In this document: positions 61,775-64,000 of the stretch, piece by piece
Position numbering within the stretch: position 1 is the stretch's first letter
Layout: every line of letters starts with the position of its first letter
Origin: Nisaea sp.
GTDB taxonomy: Bacteria; Pseudomonadota; Alphaproteobacteria; Thalassobaculales; Thalassobaculaceae
Direction of reading: 5' to 3'
DNA: 64,000 nt
Assembly: GCF_034670185.1 (NCBI RefSeq)
Contig: NZ_JAXMNY010000001.1
Location: 186,001 to 250,000 of the forward strand
Position numbers and translations under genes: made by a program
Notes under the pieces: model-generated
Told to the model about the DNA's origin: nothing
The model's input: the letters and a program-made list of their open reading frames with translations, nothing else
The model's database searches: none

Positions 61775-63031
61775 GTGACAGGCACTACCGGACATGCCGA
61801 GCGCAGCGGCGCCGCTCGGGTTTTCTTTATTCTTTGCGCGTTTTTGACATTGGTGCAGATCAACCGGCTGGGCGGCGGGGTGATTGCCAATGCCTTGATC
61901 GAACAGCGCGGTATATCTCCGGCTGAGATCGGGGCGGTGATCGGCATCATGTCGCTTGCCGCTGCTTTTGTGCAGATCCCGATGGGTGTTTTGTTCGACC
62001 GGTATGGCGCCCGTATTACCACATCGGCGTTGAGCTTGATCGCCGTGGGCGGGATGGTGCTCTTTGCGCTCTCTGAAAATGCTACCGGATTGATCGGGGG
62101 GCGGATACTGCTCGGCGTGGGGCATGCCGGTGCCGTAACTACCGTTTATCTGATTGTGCTCGGCTGGGTCCGTCCGGATCGTGTTGCCACAGTTTCGGCC
62201 CGGCTTATCGCATTTTCCGGTGCGACAAGCGGTCTGCTCGCGACGGCTCCGCTCGCCATCATGTTGCAGCAAGCCGGGTTTACCGTGACATTCCTGCTCC
62301 TCGCGGCGGCAATCCTGCTGATGACGATCCTGATCTTTCTCTGGGGTCGGGATCACCCTCCCGGCGTTGCGCGCCCCGAGCGGCCTCATGAAAGTATCGG
62401 TCAGGCCTTTTCAGCGATCCTGACGATGCTGCGTGACCGAGATATTCGCGGCACTCTGATCATGGCCAGCTGTTTCGCTGCACCCTTCGCAACGGTTGGC
62501 GGTCTCTGGGCCGGGCCTTATCTCAGGGAAGTTCATGGGCTTGGCCAGACGGAGGCCGGCTATGCACTGCTCGTTATGGTTCTGGCACAGAATGCCGGGA
62601 CACTGGGCTTTGGTCCGTTGGACCGGATGTTTAACTCCCGCAAGCGTGTGGTCCTCGGGAGCTGTGTGCTGATGGTGCTGCTGCTCGCCGTTATGGCGGT
62701 GATCGCGAGTCCCCCGCTCTGGCTGGCCATGCTTCTGCTGGTCGCGTTCGGTTTCGTCTCGCCGTTCTTCGTCGTGCTGGCCGCACATTGCCGGGGCTTC
62801 GTGCCGAACCATCTCGCTGGCAGGGCTATTACAGCCATGAGCCTCGTCGGTGTAGGCACGATTTTTCTCTCGCAGTGGATCACCGGGTTGATCGTGGATC
62901 ATGCGGGCGGCGGTTCGGACGGAGCATACCGGCTGGTCTTCGCCAGTGTCGCCGGACTGGTCGTGGTAGCCGCTCTGTTCTACAGCCGGGTCCGCGATAT
63001 TCCGCCGTCCGTTCCTTCAACGGCTTCCTGA
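61775..63031 (+). CDS. MFS family transporter
   Basis: A 418-aa inner-membrane transporter with 12 predicted helices. The loop 2-3 motif reads GVLFDRYGARITTSA (the G.L.DR.G.R motif A), and helix 4-5 has GRILLGVGHAGAVTTVYL. Pattern of the YbfB/NarK-like general MFS; substrate unknown. GTG start at 61775. It ends 2 bases before the stop of the convergent dsbA-like gene. Confidence 0.88.
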   Translation: MTGTTGHAERSGAARVFFILCAFLTLVQINRLGGGVIANALIEQRGISPAEIGAVIGIMSLAAAFVQIPMGVLFDRYGARITTSALSLIAVGGMVLFALSENATGLIGGRILLGVGHAGAVTTVYLIVLGWVRPDRVATVSARLIAFSGATSGLLATAPLAIMLQQAGFTVTFLLLAAAILLMTILIFLWGRDHPPGVARPERPHESIGQAFSAILTMLRDRDIRGTLIMASCFAAPFATVGGLWAGPYLREVHGLGQTEAGYALLVMVLAQNAGTLGFGPLDRMFNSRKRVVLGSCVLMVLLLAVMAVIASPPLWLAMLLLVAFGFVSPFFVVLAAHCRGFVPNHLAGRAITAMSLVGVGTIFLSQWITGLIVDHAGGGSDGAYRLVFASVAGLVVVAALFYSRVRDIPPSVPSTAS

Positions 63032-63032
63032 C

Positions 63033-63809
63033 TTAGCCTTTCCGCGCGGCTTCGATCTGTTCGACCAGGGTCTCGAGGCTGACGGCGCCCGGTAACACTT
63101 CCCCGCCTATGACAAAGGCGGGTGTCCCGTTGATGCCGAGAGTGCGCGCCAGAACCGTGGCGTCCCGGATTGTTTTTCCCGTTTCAGGCGACGCCATGTC
63201 CGCTTTCAGTTTGTCCAGGTCAAGACCGACTTCGAGGGCCGTCTGGAACACAACGGCATCACTCAGCCGTCCGCGATATTTCATCAAGGCGACGTGGAAC
63301 TCGCTATAGGCGCCTTGTTTGTCGGCTGCGATCGACGCATGGGCGGCGGTCACGGATGCCGGGCCGAGAATCGGAAACTCCTTCATCACCCAGCGGACAT
63401 TCGGATCCTGCTTCAGCAACTGCATCACCGGATCGATCATCCTTTTGCAATAGCCACATTGGTAATCGAAGAACTCGACCACAGTGACATCGCCGTTCGG
63501 ATTGCCGATGACCGGGTCGTTGTCGTTGCCGGTAATCTGACCCTGCAATTGGGCGAGGGCGGCGCGCTGGCGCTCCTTTTCCGCAACTTCCTGGCGCGCC
63601 TGCATGGCGTTCAGGGATTCAACGATGACTTCCGGGTTGGCCAGGATGTAATCGCGGATGGCCGTGTCGAGGGCCGATTTCTGATCCGGTGAAAACGGCT
63701 CCGCGGCGGCGGCCTGCTGGCTTGCGGGATAGAGCGCGAGGCCGGAGGCGAGAGTCAGGGCCAGGATTAACGCTTTGTGGGTTTTCTTAAGGGGCGCCAT
63801 GGTGGCCAT
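63033..63809 (-). CDS. DsbA family protein-disulfide oxidoreductase
   Basis: A 258-aa periplasmic thioredoxin-fold protein: signal peptide (KALILALTLASGLALYPAS..AAA), N-terminal helical extension (PFSPDQKSALDTAIRDYIL), CXXC site FFDYQCGYCKRM and cis-proline loop INGTPAFVIGG. CGYC and the ScsC/Com1-like N-terminal helix suggest a DsbA-like oxidase or oligomeric isomerase. ATG at 63809 gives a normal signal peptide; an in-frame ATG at 63842 is a weaker alternative. Confidence 0.9.
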   Translation of the reverse strand: MATMAPLKKTHKALILALTLASGLALYPASQQAAAAEPFSPDQKSALDTAIRDYILANPEVIVESLNAMQARQEVAEKERQRAALAQLQGQITGNDNDPVIGNPNGDVTVVEFFDYQCGYCKRMIDPVMQLLKQDPNVRWVMKEFPILGPASVTAAHASIAADKQGAYSEFHVALMKYRGRLSDAVVFQTALEVGLDLDKLKADMASPETGKTIRDATVLARTLGINGTPAFVIGGEVLPGAVSLETLVEQIEAARKG

Positions 63810-63917
63810 GCTGCGTGCCTTTCCGGTCGTGCTTACAGTCATTAAACATTGAGCCGGTCCGTCGTTGCCGACAAACCACGTTATCGTTATTGCATTCTGG
63901 CTATGGAACGGCGCGCG

Positions 63918-64000
63918 CTATTTTTTCTTGGGCGGTTGGTCTTTTTTCCGCTCCCGGTCGCGCGGGGTCGAGATTCCCTCGATATCGCTGGCTCTCAGCC
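63918..64000 (-). CDS. C-terminal tail of a gene entering from beyond the window
   Basis: On the minus strand the frame reads LRASDIEGISTPRDRERKKD QPPKKK and stops at 63918-63920. The charged, Lys-rich tail and its position 76 bases before the dsbA start suggest an upstream co-directional gene; in related alphaproteobacteria an M48 metalloprotease often precedes this dsbA-like gene, but too little is visible to assign it. Confidence 0.4.
   Translation of the reverse strand, partial: LRASDIEGISTPRDRERKKDQPPKKK

Overview
The window looks like chromosomal DNA of a free-living, probably marine or environmental alphaproteobacterium, closest in flavour to Rhodospirillales-type genomes. The evidence is GC-rich codon use, a MipZ division regulator, an NDUFA12 complex I assembly subunit, a B12-dependent ribonucleotide reductase (NrdJ), a phasin, clpS-clpA, DUF2155, host-attachment and DUF482 proteins, and the cluster aroQ-accB-accC-aat. 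I cannot name a genus. No rRNA, complete tRNA or CRISPR array was found.

Core region 1 (1-20 kb): end of an outer-membrane beta-barrel-like gene, mipZ, a VOC protein, a GNAT acetyltransferase, a VWA-like/J-domain pair, and a sugar-nucleotide operon (galU, ugd, phosphomannomutase/phosphoglucomutase). Then come a D,D-carboxypeptidase with a SPOR domain, a phasin with a recognisable promoter and repeated operator-like motif, clpS-clpA, a DUF482 protein, ridA, a Cache-type chemoreceptor and a host-attachment protein. Upstream of ridA lies an unrecognised 220-nt multi-hairpin RNA with its own promoter and terminator.

Accessory region (about 20-49 kb): a dioxygenase, tandem duplicated PPP-type phosphatases, an orphan MbcA/ParS-type antitoxin, a low-GC nuclease-like gene, an IS3 remnant and a two-gene HEPN/MltR-like operon. 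These are followed by a 10-kb one-strand signalling cluster: PAS protein, soluble chemoreceptor, EAL phosphodiesterase, degenerate GGDEF protein, giant hybrid kinase and HD-GYP response regulator. Gene debris comes next (IMPACT-family fragment, WGR protein, doubly broken integrase), then a GSU2403-type nucleotidyltransferase behind a near-perfect palindrome and a LysR/cupin divergent pair. The region ends with a tightly overlapping four-gene operon of three tyrosine recombinase-fold proteins plus a small coiled-coil protein, abutting the 3' end of nrdJ. That operon matches the gene plan of strand-biased circularizing integrative elements (intA-tfp-intB-srap) and related gamma-mobile-trio elements. 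I read it as the integration module of a mobile element, and much of the DNA to its left may be cargo or older island debris.

Core region 2 (49-64 kb): nrdJ with a putative NrdR box, a LysE exporter, an RraA-like protein, NDUFA12, mlaD, DUF2155, aat, accC, accB, aroQ, a PAS_5 protein, a MarR regulator divergent from 4-hydroxyphenylpyruvate dioxygenase with a dyad operator between them, an MFS transporter, a DsbA-family thioredoxin and the tail of one more gene.
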